NCBI GenBank assembly: GCA_964565165.1
Contig: CAZMDJ010000014.1
Coordinates: 1 to 18,484, forward strand
Source of the DNA: ZLKRG08 sp964565165
GTDB lineage: Bacteria; Actinomycetota; Actinomycetes; Nanopelagicales; Nanopelagicaceae
Direction: 5' to 3'
DNA length: 18,484 bases
Shown: one piece after another, positions 1-7,004 of the stretch
Numbering within the stretch: the stretch's first letter is position 1
How the letters are laid out: each line of letters begins with the position of its first letter
Program-made: the position numbers and the translations under genes
Notes under the pieces: model-generated
Told to the model about the DNA's origin: nothing
What the model saw: only the letters and a program-made list of their open reading frames with translations
Databases searched by the model: none

Positions 1-932
1 TCTAGCAAACGTGAGTGTAAGTAGAAAACGTCTCCTGGATACGCTTCGCGACCTGGTGGACGGCGAAGTAGCAATGAAACTGAACGATAAGCCTCTGCCT
101 GCTTTGATAGATCATCAAAAACAATTAGCACGTGATCGCCTGAGTACATCCAGTGCTGACCAATTGCAGAACCGGTGTAAGGAGCTAGGTACTTGAAACC
201 TGCTGGATCAGATGCTGGAGCAGAAACAATAGTTGTGTACTCCATCGCGCCAGCTTCTTCTAAAGCTGCGCGAACTGATGCAACAGTTGAACCCTTCTGT
301 CCGATAGCAACATAGATGCACTTGACGCGCTTCTTCTTATCGCCAGACTTCCAGTTTTCAAGCTGATTAATAATTGTGTCTACGGCAACCGCAGTTTTAC
401 CTGTCTGACGGTCACCGATGATCAACTGACGCTGACCGCGGCCGATTGCGGTCATAGAGTCGATCGCTTTGATACCTGTCATCAAAGGTTCTTTAACTGG
501 TTGGCGCTGAACCACTGTTGGTGCTTGTAGTTCTAGTGCGCGGTTTGTATCTGCAGCGATTGGCCCCTTGCCATCTACTGGACGACCAAGTGCATCAACG
601 ACGCGACCTAAGAATGCATCGCCAACTGGAACAGAGAGAATTTCACCCGTGCGGTAAACCTTTGTTCCTTCTTCGATGCCAGAGAACGCACCAAGAATAA
701 CCACACCGATCTCACGAACATCGAGGTTAAGTGCAAGACCTAAAGTTCCGTTTTCAAACTTCAACAACTCATTAGTCATTGTTGAAGGCAAGCCTTCTAC
801 GCGAGCGATACCGTCTGAAGCTTCGGTAACAAAACCGATCTCTTCGCGGCCAGCTCCGGTTGGCTGATACGACTTAACAAAATTCGCTAATGCATCGCGA
901 ACTTCTTCTGGTCGGATCGTGAGTTCCGCCAT
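1..932 (-). CDS. atpA: ATP synthase F1 subunit alpha, 5' part (runs off the window)
   Basis: Catalytic-ring alpha subunit of the F1Fo ATP synthase; it binds nucleotide at the non-catalytic sites. My reading of the minus strand gives about 310 residues with no stop, starting MAELTIRPEEV and still open at position 1, against a family length near 500-550, so the C-terminal part lies outside the window. Visible motifs are the N-terminal beta-barrel region with GRVVDALGRPVDG (about 109-121), Walker A GDRQTGKT (173-180), the Walker B strand VLIVFDDLSKQ (about 268-278) and the conserved RRPPGREAYPGD stretch (290-301). The start is an ATG at 932-930, preceded by a good GGAG ribosome site and only 10 nt after the atpH stop, so it is a standard operon member. 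The identity is certain; only completeness is limited. Confidence 0.97.
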   Translation of the reverse strand, partial: MAELTIRPEEVRDALANFVKSYQPTGAGREEIGFVTEASDGIARVEGLPSTMTNELLKFENGTLGLALNLDVREIGVVILGAFSGIEEGTKVYRTGEILSVPVGDAFLGRVVDALGRPVDGKGPIAADTNRALELQAPTVVQRQPVKEPLMTGIKAIDSMTAIGRGQRQLIIGDRQTGKTAVAVDTIINQLENWKSGDKKKRVKCIYVAIGQKGSTVASVRAALEEAGAMEYTTIVSAPASDPAGFKYLAPYTGSAIGQHWMYSGDHVLIVFDDLSKQAEAYRSVSLLLRRPPGREAYPGDVFYLHSRLL

Positions 933-942
933 TTGTTTCTCC

Positions 943-1773
943 TTACTTTCCTGCAAGCGCTTGGCTTGCTTCGGCCATACGACTGATGACGGTGCCATCA
1001 ATCAATTCATCACGGAAACGGATTGAAACTCCACCAACAACTTTTGGATTTGTTTCTACGTTTACTCGAACTGCTTGACCAACTTGCTTGCTTAGCGCTG
1101 TAGCTAGCTTTGCTTTCTGGTCTGCGGTTAATTCAATTGCGCTCTGTACGTGTGCAACAACAAGGTTGCGATGTTCAGCGGTTGCATGTGCAATATCTGA
1201 AAGCGCGCCTTCAATGCTTCGACCCCAAAGGCCGTTTACAACTTGCCCTACGAGTGCACGAGTTGAAGTTGTTGCGCTCTTTAACACCTGGTCTACTAGC
1301 GCCTTCTTCTCTGCAACTGCATCGGGGTTGCCATTTAACGCATTTCGAAGTTCTTGGTTGGTTACAAGCACGCGGCTAAATGTGAAGATTTCATCTTCTA
1401 ATTTATCTAGCTCGCCACGTGAATTTGCAGCCCCAGCCTCTGCTTGAATCGCAACTTGTTCCATCGCGATTAACAAATCAGAAGGTGCTGACCAACGCTT
1501 AGAAACAGCGCTAGCTGCGATTGCAAGCGCCTTATCTGAGATGCGTGATGCGAAGAGATCTTTTAGTAATGATTCCTTCTCGTCAGCGCTACGTGAAGGA
1601 TCAGTGATTGCACGACGAAGTGCAACGTTCTGACCCAACACATTCACAACTGCAAACAAATCAGTTGAGAGCGCAGATGCAGCATCGCCAGACAAACCAG
1701 CAAGAGATTTATCTAGAACGTCGCGGGTAGCCGCTAATGAAATGCGACTACTGCCTCCCAAATGAATTGCCAT
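943..1773 (-). CDS. atpH: ATP synthase F1 subunit delta
   Basis: Peripheral-stalk subunit (OSCP equivalent) that joins the b dimer to the top of the F1 alpha/beta head. The product is 276 aa. This is longer than the roughly 180 aa of proteobacterial delta but normal for the delta of streptomycetes and relatives; it is not fused to a b-like domain as in mycobacteria. The C-terminal part carries the family signature around VVGGVSIRFRDELIDGTVISRM, which ends the protein (about 246-268). The N-terminal part is alpha-helical and rich in Ala, Leu and Asp. The ATG start at 1773 lies 6 nt after the atpF stop and has GGAG about 12 nt upstream. The atpF-atpH-atpA order is the standard actinobacterial one. 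Confidence 0.95.
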   Translation of the reverse strand: MAIHLGGSSRISLAATRDVLDKSLAGLSGDAASALSTDLFAVVNVLGQNVALRRAITDPSRSADEKESLLKDLFASRISDKALAIAASAVSKRWSAPSDLLIAMEQVAIQAEAGAANSRGELDKLEDEIFTFSRVLVTNQELRNALNGNPDAVAEKKALVDQVLKSATTSTRALVGQVVNGLWGRSIEGALSDIAHATAEHRNLVVAHVQSAIELTADQKAKLATALSKQVGQAVRVNVETNPKVVGGVSIRFRDELIDGTVISRMAEASQALAGK

Positions 1774-1779
1774 TATTTT

Positions 1780-2295
1780 TTACTTCTCCAAATCCGCCAT
1801 GAATCGTTCGACAATGCGTGACTGTCGAGCCTGGTCATCTAACGCTTCGCCGACAATCTTTGAAGCGAGTTCGACAGCCAAAGTTCCAACTTCATTACGT
1901 AGAGATGTAATTGCTTGTTGGCGCTCTGCTTCGATCGATGCATGTGCGGTTGCGACAATGCGTGAGGCTTCTTCTTGTGCCTTTGCGCGAATCTCGTCTG
2001 CAATATTTGCAGCCTGTGCACGAGCTTCTTCACGAAGACGTGCAGCTTCATCGCGGGCAGATGCTAGTTGCGAGTTGTACTTCTCAAGTGCTTGAGCTGC
2101 TTCTAGCTGTGCCTTTTCAGCTTTCTCAATACCACCCTGAATCGCCTCGGTACGTTCTGCATAAGCCTTCTCGAACATTGGAACTACTGCTTTGCGTAGC
2201 ACCATGAACAAGATAGCGAAAGCAATTGTTCCGACGATCAGTTCGGCGGTTTGAGGAATCAGCGGATTAGCCGCTGCCTCTGATGCCTTAAACAT
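1780..2295 (-). CDS. atpF: ATP synthase Fo subunit b
   Basis: Membrane-anchored stator subunit. The 171-aa product has a short N-terminal segment, one transmembrane helix (about 18-36, ELIVGTIAFAILFMVLRKAV) and then a long, charged Ala/Glu/Arg-rich coiled coil (about 45-150) with the heptad look of b subunits, for example ARLREEARAQAANIADEIRA. The C-terminus (EALDDQARQSRIVERFMADLEK) is the delta-binding end. The length is usual for actinobacterial b. It is the only b-type gene here, so the stalk is probably a homodimer. The start at 2295 is preceded by AGGTAGAG. A 45-nt AT-rich spacer separates it from atpE, and I see no convincing terminator there. Confidence 0.95.
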   Translation of the reverse strand: MFKASEAAANPLIPQTAELIVGTIAFAILFMVLRKAVVPMFEKAYAERTEAIQGGIEKAEKAQLEAAQALEKYNSQLASARDEAARLREEARAQAANIADEIRAKAQEEASRIVATAHASIEAERQQAITSLRNEVGTLAVELASKIVGEALDDQARQSRIVERFMADLEK

Positions 2296-2340
2296 TATCT
2301 CTACCTATTTTCTAGTTTTTAAAATGTTTTATTCGTTGTA

Positions 2341-2544
2341 TTAGAGGATGAACGCTAGAACTAGACCGAATAGCGCAAGAGCTTCTGCAAGAGCGAAGCC
2401 AAGGAACGCTAGTGGCTGTAGAACTGAACGTGCTTCTGGCTGGCGTGCTACGCCGTTGATGTAAGCCGCGAAAATCAGACCTGTTGCAATAGCAGGACCG
2501 ATTGCTGAGAGGCCATAACCGACCAGGTTGAGTGTGCCTGACAT
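2341..2544 (-). CDS. atpE: ATP synthase Fo subunit c
   Basis: Proton-carrying ring proteolipid of 67 aa, two transmembrane helices joined by the polar loop with ARQPEA (33-38). The ion-carrying carboxylate is Glu54 in FALAEALALFG. The residue after it is Ala, not Ser/Thr, and the helix-1 position that is Gln in Na+-type rings is Thr21, so an H+-type ring is expected (inference from family knowledge). A longer in-frame start at 2634 exists, but its extra 30 residues overlap atpB and look like out-of-frame sequence. The chosen ATG at 2544 has a strong AAGGAAG ribosome site 5-6 nt upstream and gives the normal N-terminus MSGTLNLVGYG. At 67 aa it is at the short end for actinobacterial c subunits. 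Confidence 0.96.
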   Translation of the reverse strand: MSGTLNLVGYGLSAIGPAIATGLIFAAYINGVARQPEARSVLQPLAFLGFALAEALALFGLVLAFIL

Positions 2545-2561
2545 GTTTCTTCCTTTTCTTA

Positions 2562-3344
2562 TTAGTGCTCGTCGGCAAGGGCGCCGGCGATGTAAAGCGC
2601 TGTCAACAGAGTAAAGATGTACGCCTGTAGACATTGGACCATGAACTCAAAGAACGTCATCACGATTCCGAGTGAGAAACCGAAGATTGAAACGATCTTC
2701 AAGCCAATTGCATCTGACATGAGCATGTGTTCGCCTCCGAGGATGAACACAAGCAACAACAAGTGGCCCGCAAACATATTCGCAAACAAACGAAGCGAAA
2801 GAGTTAGTGGGCGGATTAAGAAATAAGTAGCAATTTCAAGTGGTGTAAGAAGTACATAAGACCACTTTGGAACTCCTGGAAGGAACATGATGCCCTTCAT
2901 GTAGTGGAAGAAACCTTGCTTCTTGATTCCAATCCAGTGGAAAACTCCGTAAGCAAAAATCGCAAGTACATACGGGAAAGAAACGTGCGACATTGAAGGG
3001 AATTGAATTAGCGGAACAATTCCGAAAATGTTGTTAACTAAAATGAAAGTAAATAATGTAAATAGAAATGGCACGAATCGCATAAATTCATGGCCAATGA
3101 TGTCTTCGCCGAGACCCTTACGAACGAAGCCGTAAATTGATTCTCCAGCAAACTGCAATTTAGATGGAACTACCGCTGCTTTACGTGAAGCTAAAATGAA
3201 AAAAATTGAAATTAAAATAACTGCCAAGAACAATTGGAGAATTGGCTTTGTGAAATATGGATTGCCTTCAATTAAAGATGGGAGGTTAAAGTCTTTGGTG
3301 CCTGGTGGGGTAAAACCCTCTCCTTCAAGACGGAGGTTGAGCAC
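2562..3344 (-). CDS. atpB: ATP synthase Fo subunit a
   Basis: Stator subunit that carries protons to and from the c ring. The 260-aa product has five to six hydrophobic helices. The essential arginine is Arg185 in LIRPLTLSLRLFANMFAGH (about 176-194), matching E. coli a-Arg210. The C-terminal helix FEFMVQCLQAYIFTLLTALYIAGA is also typical. The start is GTG at 3344-3342, with GAGGAG about 10 nt upstream; the protein then begins MLNLRLEGEGFTPPG. It is followed by atpE after a 17-nt spacer. About 100 nt of non-coding sequence lies upstream, before atpZ, with a clear hairpin (separate entry), so atpB may open its own transcript or be controlled separately from atpZ and atpI. Confidence 0.96.
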   Translation of the reverse strand: MLNLRLEGEGFTPPGTKDFNLPSLIEGNPYFTKPILQLFLAVILISIFFILASRKAAVVPSKLQFAGESIYGFVRKGLGEDIIGHEFMRFVPFLFTLFTFILVNNIFGIVPLIQFPSMSHVSFPYVLAIFAYGVFHWIGIKKQGFFHYMKGIMFLPGVPKWSYVLLTPLEIATYFLIRPLTLSLRLFANMFAGHLLLLVFILGGEHMLMSDAIGLKIVSIFGFSLGIVMTFFEFMVQCLQAYIFTLLTALYIAGALADEH

Positions 3345-3444
3345 GTTTAGAGTCTCCTCATCAACACTAAGGTGGCTGCTTTTGGGGGAAGCAGGGAAAC
3401 CTTATTGAAAATAGACGTATTTACGAAATCGGCGGATGGTGAAA
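3345..3444 (-). promoter_or_regulatory. structured leader between atpZ and atpB
   Basis: This 100-nt non-coding spacer is the longest within the atp cluster. On the minus strand it can form a two-tier hairpin. The outer stem is AAGGT/ACCTT (3403-3399 with 3373-3369). The inner stem is CTGCTT-type, 6 bp (3394-3389 with 3381-3376), around a CCCCCAA loop. There is no U-tract after it, so it is not a classical terminator. The atpB ribosome site GAGGAG follows about 15 nt downstream. A -10-like TATTTT sits upstream, but I see no matching -35. It may set expression or mRNA processing of atpB relative to atpI/atpZ; that role is inference. Confidence 0.45.
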
Positions 3445-3639
3445 TTACTCGCGGCCGAAGCGGAACCAGATGATGGTAATCGCCGCGCCTGCGCCTACAA
3501 CCAAGCCGATAAGTAGGAAGAATCCGGTGCCCAGGAAGCGATCCAGCGCCCAACCAACTCCGCCCCAGACCAGTAGTCCGGAAAGGAGATATCCGAAGAT
3601 CGACCAGAGAGCGTTCTCGTCCTTATTCATAGCCGGCAT
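3445..3639 (-). CDS. atpZ: AtpZ-like small membrane protein of the ATP synthase cluster
   Basis: Product of 64 aa (61 if the second Met is used) with two hydrophobic helices: about 13-31 (IFGYLLSGLLVWGGVGWAL) and about 38-59 (TGFFLLIGLVVGAGAAITIIWF). They are separated by a short DRFLGTG turn. This matches the small AtpZ / ATPase_gene1-type proteins that lie next to atpI and atpB. In better studied bacteria these help Fo assembly or, with AtpI, ion transport; the exact role here is unknown. The first ATG (3639) is 1 nt after the atpI stop. A second ATG at 3630 has AGGA 8 nt upstream and may be the true start. Sequence conservation in this family is low, so the call rests on size, topology, the GWALDRFLGTGF core and location. 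Confidence 0.75.
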   Translation of the reverse strand: MPAMNKDENALWSIFGYLLSGLLVWGGVGWALDRFLGTGFFLLIGLVVGAGAAITIIWFRFGRE

Positions 3640-3640
3640 C

Positions 3641-4051
3641 CTACTTTCCCGGAAGCGGAAGGTGAAGTTTGAGCTTTAGGTAAGCGCGAATCTCCCCGCC
3701 TAGCCAAGCAAAGGTCAGTGCAATGGCAACTAGCCCGAAACTCATGCGGTTGATATCGCTGTCATTTGTAAATTTTCCAATTGCAAACATCATTGCGCCC
3801 AGAATCAGAATCTTCGAAAAGTAAGAGAACATCGCAAAAGCCATCGTTGCAATTGGATCAACGTTCTTAGTCATTGATGCAACTGCGATATTTACTAAGA
3901 AGAAAACTAAGACAACTAATTGCGCAAGGAGTGCGCCATATAAACCTGCGCTTCCTTTAACTAAAGTTGCAACGATTACTCCAATTACGCCAACAACCAA
4001 TGAAGGAATAAGCGCACCCTTCATCATTACAACATTGGGATCTTTATCCAA
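3641..4051 (-). CDS. atpI: ATP synthase protein I (AtpI family)
   Basis: Four-helix hydrophobic protein of 136 aa (helices near 15-32, 38-57, 66-90 and 102-122) with a short basic tail, placed directly before the Fo genes. This is the position of atpI in other Actinobacteria (the Rv1303 position in M. tuberculosis). AtpI proteins are not part of the finished enzyme; they are thought to help c-ring assembly or Mg2+ uptake. The start given is TTG at 4051, overlapping the end of wecA by 8 nt, with AAGG upstream. Internal ATG codons at residues 9 and 10 are alternatives. The overlap suggests co-translation with wecA. The family is poorly conserved in sequence, so identification leans on context and topology. 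Confidence 0.8.
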   Translation of the reverse strand: MDKDPNVVMMKGALIPSLVVGVIGVIVATLVKGSAGLYGALLAQLVVLVFFLVNIAVASMTKNVDPIATMAFAMFSYFSKILILGAMMFAIGKFTNDSDINRMSFGLVAIALTFAWLGGEIRAYLKLKLHLPLPGK

Positions 4052-5123
4052 CTTTCTGCCCTTTTCTCTTCATCAGCAGAATTGATCCGCCACCAAAAAC
4101 TAAACCAACTAATACCGCCGCCCAAAGTGGTGCGAATGCCCAAGTAGTTACCGGGAATGCAATCGCTGCAGTCCATAGATACATAATGATTGTGGTGCGC
4201 AGTTGTGAATTGCCCGCTTTAAATAATTTATGGTGCAAGTGTTCATTATCTGGCGCGAACGGTGAACGACCTGCACGAACGCGTCTAATAACGGCTGAAC
4301 CAAAATCTGCCAATGGAATCGCGAGAACTGCGAATGGAAGTAAAAGCGGTAAGAATGTTGGTCCAGTTGATTCTGATGAAATTGCATTTGGATCGAACTG
4401 TCCGGTTAAAGTAATTGCAGATGCGCCAAGCATTAGCCCTAAGAACATAGATCCTGAGTCACCCATAAAGATCTTTGCTGGATATGCGTTATGCGGCAAG
4501 AAACCTAAGCAAACACCGATTAAAACCGCTGACATCGTTGATGGCGCACCTGCGCGATTAAAGCCATAAACAACCGCTAAAACATAGGCAAAGATAAAGA
4601 AGGCAGTCGCAGCTACAGCCACAATTCCGCTAGCTAAACCATCCATTCCATCGATGAAATTAACGGCATTTATGGCGACCAGAATTACCAAAACGGTTAA
4701 GAACTGCCCAATAGATGGCGGAAGAGTAATAAGCCCGTTAATCGGTAACCAAAGAAGTTGCACGCCAAAGGTGAGCAAAATTCCCGCTGCGAGCGCTTGG
4801 CCCGCTAACTTTGTTAGCGCATCAAGTTCGTACATATCGTCGATCATTCCAAGGAGAACTACGAAGGTTCCCGCTAAGAAAATTCCTTGCGCTTCTCTAC
4901 CGAAAGATTTACCAACTAAAGGCAGATGCGAGACAACTACAAAGGTAAATGAAGTGGCAAACCACATCGCCACCCCGCCCCAACGAGGCGTGGTTTCAGT
5001 GTGAATGTCGCGCTTACGAACTCGAGCAATTGCACCGAAGCGGAGCGCATAGGTTTCGACATACGGCGTCACCAAATAACAGATAGCTGCGGCAAGCAGC
5101 ATCGTTAAAAGATATTCGCGCAC
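4044..5123 (-). CDS. wecA: WecA/Rfe-type polyprenyl-phosphate GlcNAc-1-phosphate transferase
   Basis: Integral membrane enzyme of the MraY/WecA superfamily. It moves a sugar-1-phosphate, probably GlcNAc-1-P from UDP-GlcNAc, onto polyprenyl phosphate to start cell-wall linker or surface glycan synthesis. The product is 359 aa with about 10-11 helices. Visible motifs are HTETTPRWGG (41-50), the metal-binding DD pair (95-96, IDDMYELD), NFIDGMDGLASG (155-166), GDSGSMFLG (221-229) and the cytoplasmic His motif NEHLHHKL (293-300). The location beside atpI matches Rfe (Rv1302) of M. tuberculosis, where it starts arabinogalactan linker synthesis; the sugar here is inferred. The start is GTG at 5123, with no ribosome site but a TAACCT -10 element exactly 6 nt upstream, suggesting leaderless mRNA (separate entry). 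Confidence 0.92.
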   Translation of the reverse strand: MREYLLTMLLAAAICYLVTPYVETYALRFGAIARVRKRDIHTETTPRWGGVAMWFATSFTFVVVSHLPLVGKSFGREAQGIFLAGTFVVLLGMIDDMYELDALTKLAGQALAAGILLTFGVQLLWLPINGLITLPPSIGQFLTVLVILVAINAVNFIDGMDGLASGIVAVAATAFFIFAYVLAVVYGFNRAGAPSTMSAVLIGVCLGFLPHNAYPAKIFMGDSGSMFLGLMLGASAITLTGQFDPNAISSESTGPTFLPLLLPFAVLAIPLADFGSAVIRRVRAGRSPFAPDNEHLHHKLFKAGNSQLRTTIIMYLWTAAIAFPVTTWAFAPLWAAVLVGLVFGGGSILLMKRKGQKVG

Positions 5124-5135
5124 CGATAAAGGTTA
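5124..5135 (-). promoter_or_regulatory. probable leaderless promoter (-10 element) of wecA
   Basis: On the minus strand the hexamer TAACCT (5135-5130) fits the actinobacterial TANNNT -10 element. It is followed by 6 nt (TTATCG) and then the GTG start of wecA, so transcription would begin at or next to the first base of the start codon. There is no Shine-Dalgarno sequence. A second TAACCT overlaps the glyA stop 10 nt further upstream. No good -35 is visible. The geometry is the same as before argS. Confidence 0.55.
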
Positions 5136-5142
5136 TTACAGG

Positions 5143-6405
5143 TTATGCGTAAATTGGGAACTTTGCTACTAAGGCTTGAACTTCAGACTTAATCTTTGCG
5201 TGTTCAGCAGCATCATCTGTCTTAATCGCACGTGTAATCAATTGCGCGATGATCGCCATCTCAGCAGTACCCATTCCCTGAGTCGTTGTTGATGGTGTTC
5301 CAACGCGAATACCACTTGAAACTGCAGGTGGATTTGGATCAAATGGAATTGAATTCTTATTCAGAGTAATTCCTGCTGCTCCACAACGTTCGTCAGCAAC
5401 TTTTCCAGTGACACCAACGCCAGTGACATCGATAAGAGCTAAATGTGTTTCGGTGCCGCCAGAGATTGCACGCATACCTTCTGAAACTAGCCCTGCAGCA
5501 AGCGCCTTTGCGTTAGCAATAACGTTCTTTGCATACTGCTGATATGAAGCTTGTTGGCATTCATGTAGCGCAACTGCCTTTGCCGCAACTGCAGACATGA
5601 TTGGGCCGCCCTGCATTCCTGGGAATACCGCTTTATCAATCGCCGCTGCATGCTCTGCCTTAGACAAGATCATGCCGCCGCGAGGGCCGCGTAAAACTTT
5701 ATGTGTTGTAAATGAAACTACGTCCGCATAAGGAACTGGTGAAGGAATTGCTTTGCCTGCAACTAATCCAATGAAGTGCGCCGCATCCACCCACATGATT
5801 GCGCCAACTTCATCGCAGATCTGACGAACCTTTTCAAAATCGACAAGGCTTGGATATGCAGTTGCACCAGTACAGATCATCTTTGGCTTTTCACGAAGTG
5901 CGACATCGCGCATCTCGTCGTAATCAATCAACTCTGTATCTTGGCGAACACCATAAGAGACGATGTCGAACCACTTACCTGAGAAGTTAACTTTTGAACC
6001 ATGTGTTAAGTGGCCACCGTGTGGAAGTGACATCGCCATAACTTTGTCGCCAGGTTTTGTGAAAGCTGCGTATACAGCGATATTTGCTGATGCGCCTGAA
6101 TGTGGCTGTACGTTTGCATGATCTGCGCCGAATAATTGCTTTGCGCGTTCGATTGCAATGTTCTCTGCACGGTCAACAACTTCGCAACCACCGTAGTAAC
6201 GCTTGCCTGGATAACCTTCGGCGTACTTATTACTTAGTGGTGTTCCTAATGCTGCAAGAACAGCTCCAGATGTGAAGTTTTCAGATGCAATTAACTGCAA
6301 TCCCGTCTGTTGACGTTTAACTTCTGCAAGCAGAATGCTTGCAATTTCTGGGTCTTGCTTCTCTAATAAATCGAAATCTGGTCCGTATTTACGCGCATCA
6401 GTCAT
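5143..6405 (-). CDS. glyA: serine hydroxymethyltransferase
   Basis: PLP enzyme that converts serine and tetrahydrofolate to glycine and 5,10-methylene-THF, the main source of one-carbon units. The 420-aa product has the usual full length. It shows LIASENF (38-44), the KRYYGGCEVVD substrate region (68-78), QPHSGASAN (100-108), the PLP-binding WVDAAH (205-210) and the Schiff-base lysine Lys236 in SFTTHKVLRGPRGG. The start ATG at 6405 overlaps the sua5 stop by 4 nt (ATGA). No ribosome site is visible, but a TAGACT -10-like hexamer lies 7 nt upstream. M. tuberculosis has no glyA between sua5 and rfe; as I recall, streptomycetes do have one there, so this may be the older arrangement. Confidence 0.97.
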   Translation of the reverse strand: MTDARKYGPDFDLLEKQDPEIASILLAEVKRQQTGLQLIASENFTSGAVLAALGTPLSNKYAEGYPGKRYYGGCEVVDRAENIAIERAKQLFGADHANVQPHSGASANIAVYAAFTKPGDKVMAMSLPHGGHLTHGSKVNFSGKWFDIVSYGVRQDTELIDYDEMRDVALREKPKMICTGATAYPSLVDFEKVRQICDEVGAIMWVDAAHFIGLVAGKAIPSPVPYADVVSFTTHKVLRGPRGGMILSKAEHAAAIDKAVFPGMQGGPIMSAVAAKAVALHECQQASYQQYAKNVIANAKALAAGLVSEGMRAISGGTETHLALIDVTGVGVTGKVADERCGAAGITLNKNSIPFDPNPPAVSSGIRVGTPSTTTQGMGTAEMAIIAQLITRAIKTDDAAEHAKIKSEVQALVAKFPIYA

Positions 6406-7004
6406 AGACGAAAGTCTACTGCGCCTCTTCTAATTACGGTATGAATTCCTGATAACGCTTGAACGATTGTCGAAGGTTCGCCTTTACGTAATTTTCCGTT
6501 TGCAAAGAAGATTTCAATTCCATCAGTTGGAACTTCAGAGCTTGCAGTGACTGGAGGTTGACCAACCTTCGCCACCGATGCAGTTGCAAGTGGTCCCGTC
6601 TTAGCCAAAATAGCTTTTACAAATGCGGCGCTTGGTACGCGTACTGCAACTTCATCTAATTCATTGTTATCGCCAAGATCCCAACTTAGTAATGCGCTTG
6701 GAAAAACTTGGAAAGTTACTTTACCTGGCCAATATTTCTTCATTGCGATAACAGTCTTTGGATCAATGTTTCTAGTAATGCCTTCAGACATTTTAAAGTT
6801 ACGGACTAAAACTTGAGCCTTTACTCCGATTTCATCACCACGTAAAACATGCATCGCACGTACCGCATCATGATTGAAGGCGTCGCATAAATACGCATAA
6901 GCATTTTCAAGTGGAACTGCGATGACATAACCATCATTGATAGCTTTAACTGCGCGCGAAACGTGACGAGCCAATTGGCCCTTCTTGATATCTACAATCT
7001 GCAT
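6402..7004 (-). CDS. divergent YrdC/Sua5-family protein (L-threonylcarbamoyladenylate synthase homologue)
   Basis: By position (between prmC and glyA/wecA, as Rv1301) and fold this is the Sua5/YrdC homologue, whose relatives make threonylcarbamoyl-AMP for tRNA t6A37. Retained features are YWPGKVTFQVF (91-101), AVRVP (120-124), GEPSTIV (175-181) and RRGAV (192-196). The signature residues are altered. The usual PTDTVYGL reads PLENAYAY (31-38), the KxR motif reads RGD (55-57), and the SAN motif reads SVA (143-145). These contact ATP, threonine and bicarbonate in the family, so catalysis is doubtful. The start chosen is ATG at 7004, which gives 200 aa and forms TAATG with the prmC stop; an in-frame ATG at 7028 has no ribosome site. 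No frameshift or stop is present, so it is divergent rather than a pseudogene. Confidence 0.8.
   Translation of the reverse strand: MQIVDIKKGQLARHVSRAVKAINDGYVIAVPLENAYAYLCDAFNHDAVRAMHVLRGDEIGVKAQVLVRNFKMSEGITRNIDPKTVIAMKKYWPGKVTFQVFPSALLSWDLGDNNELDEVAVRVPSAAFVKAILAKTGPLATASVAKVGQPPVTASSEVPTDGIEIFFANGKLRKGEPSTIVQALSGIHTVIRRGAVDFRL
6406..6418 (-). promoter_or_regulatory. possible leaderless promoter (-10 element) of glyA
   Basis: TAGACT (6418-6413 on the minus strand) lies 7 nt before the glyA ATG, inside the last codons of the preceding YrdC-family gene. The same hexamer stands 6 nt before argS. glyA has no Shine-Dalgarno sequence, so either a leaderless transcript or ATGA-coupled re-initiation could supply translation. 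There is no clear -35, and the hexamer is short enough to occur by chance. Confidence 0.35.

Noticed and set aside
11..867. Plus-strand open frames opposite atpA
   Set aside because: They are shadows of the clear atpA frame on the minus strand and have no recognisable features.
2341..2634. A longer c-subunit reading frame beginning at 2634
   Set aside because: The extra 30 residues overlap atpB in another frame and do not resemble a c subunit; the ATG at 2544 has a strong ribosome site.
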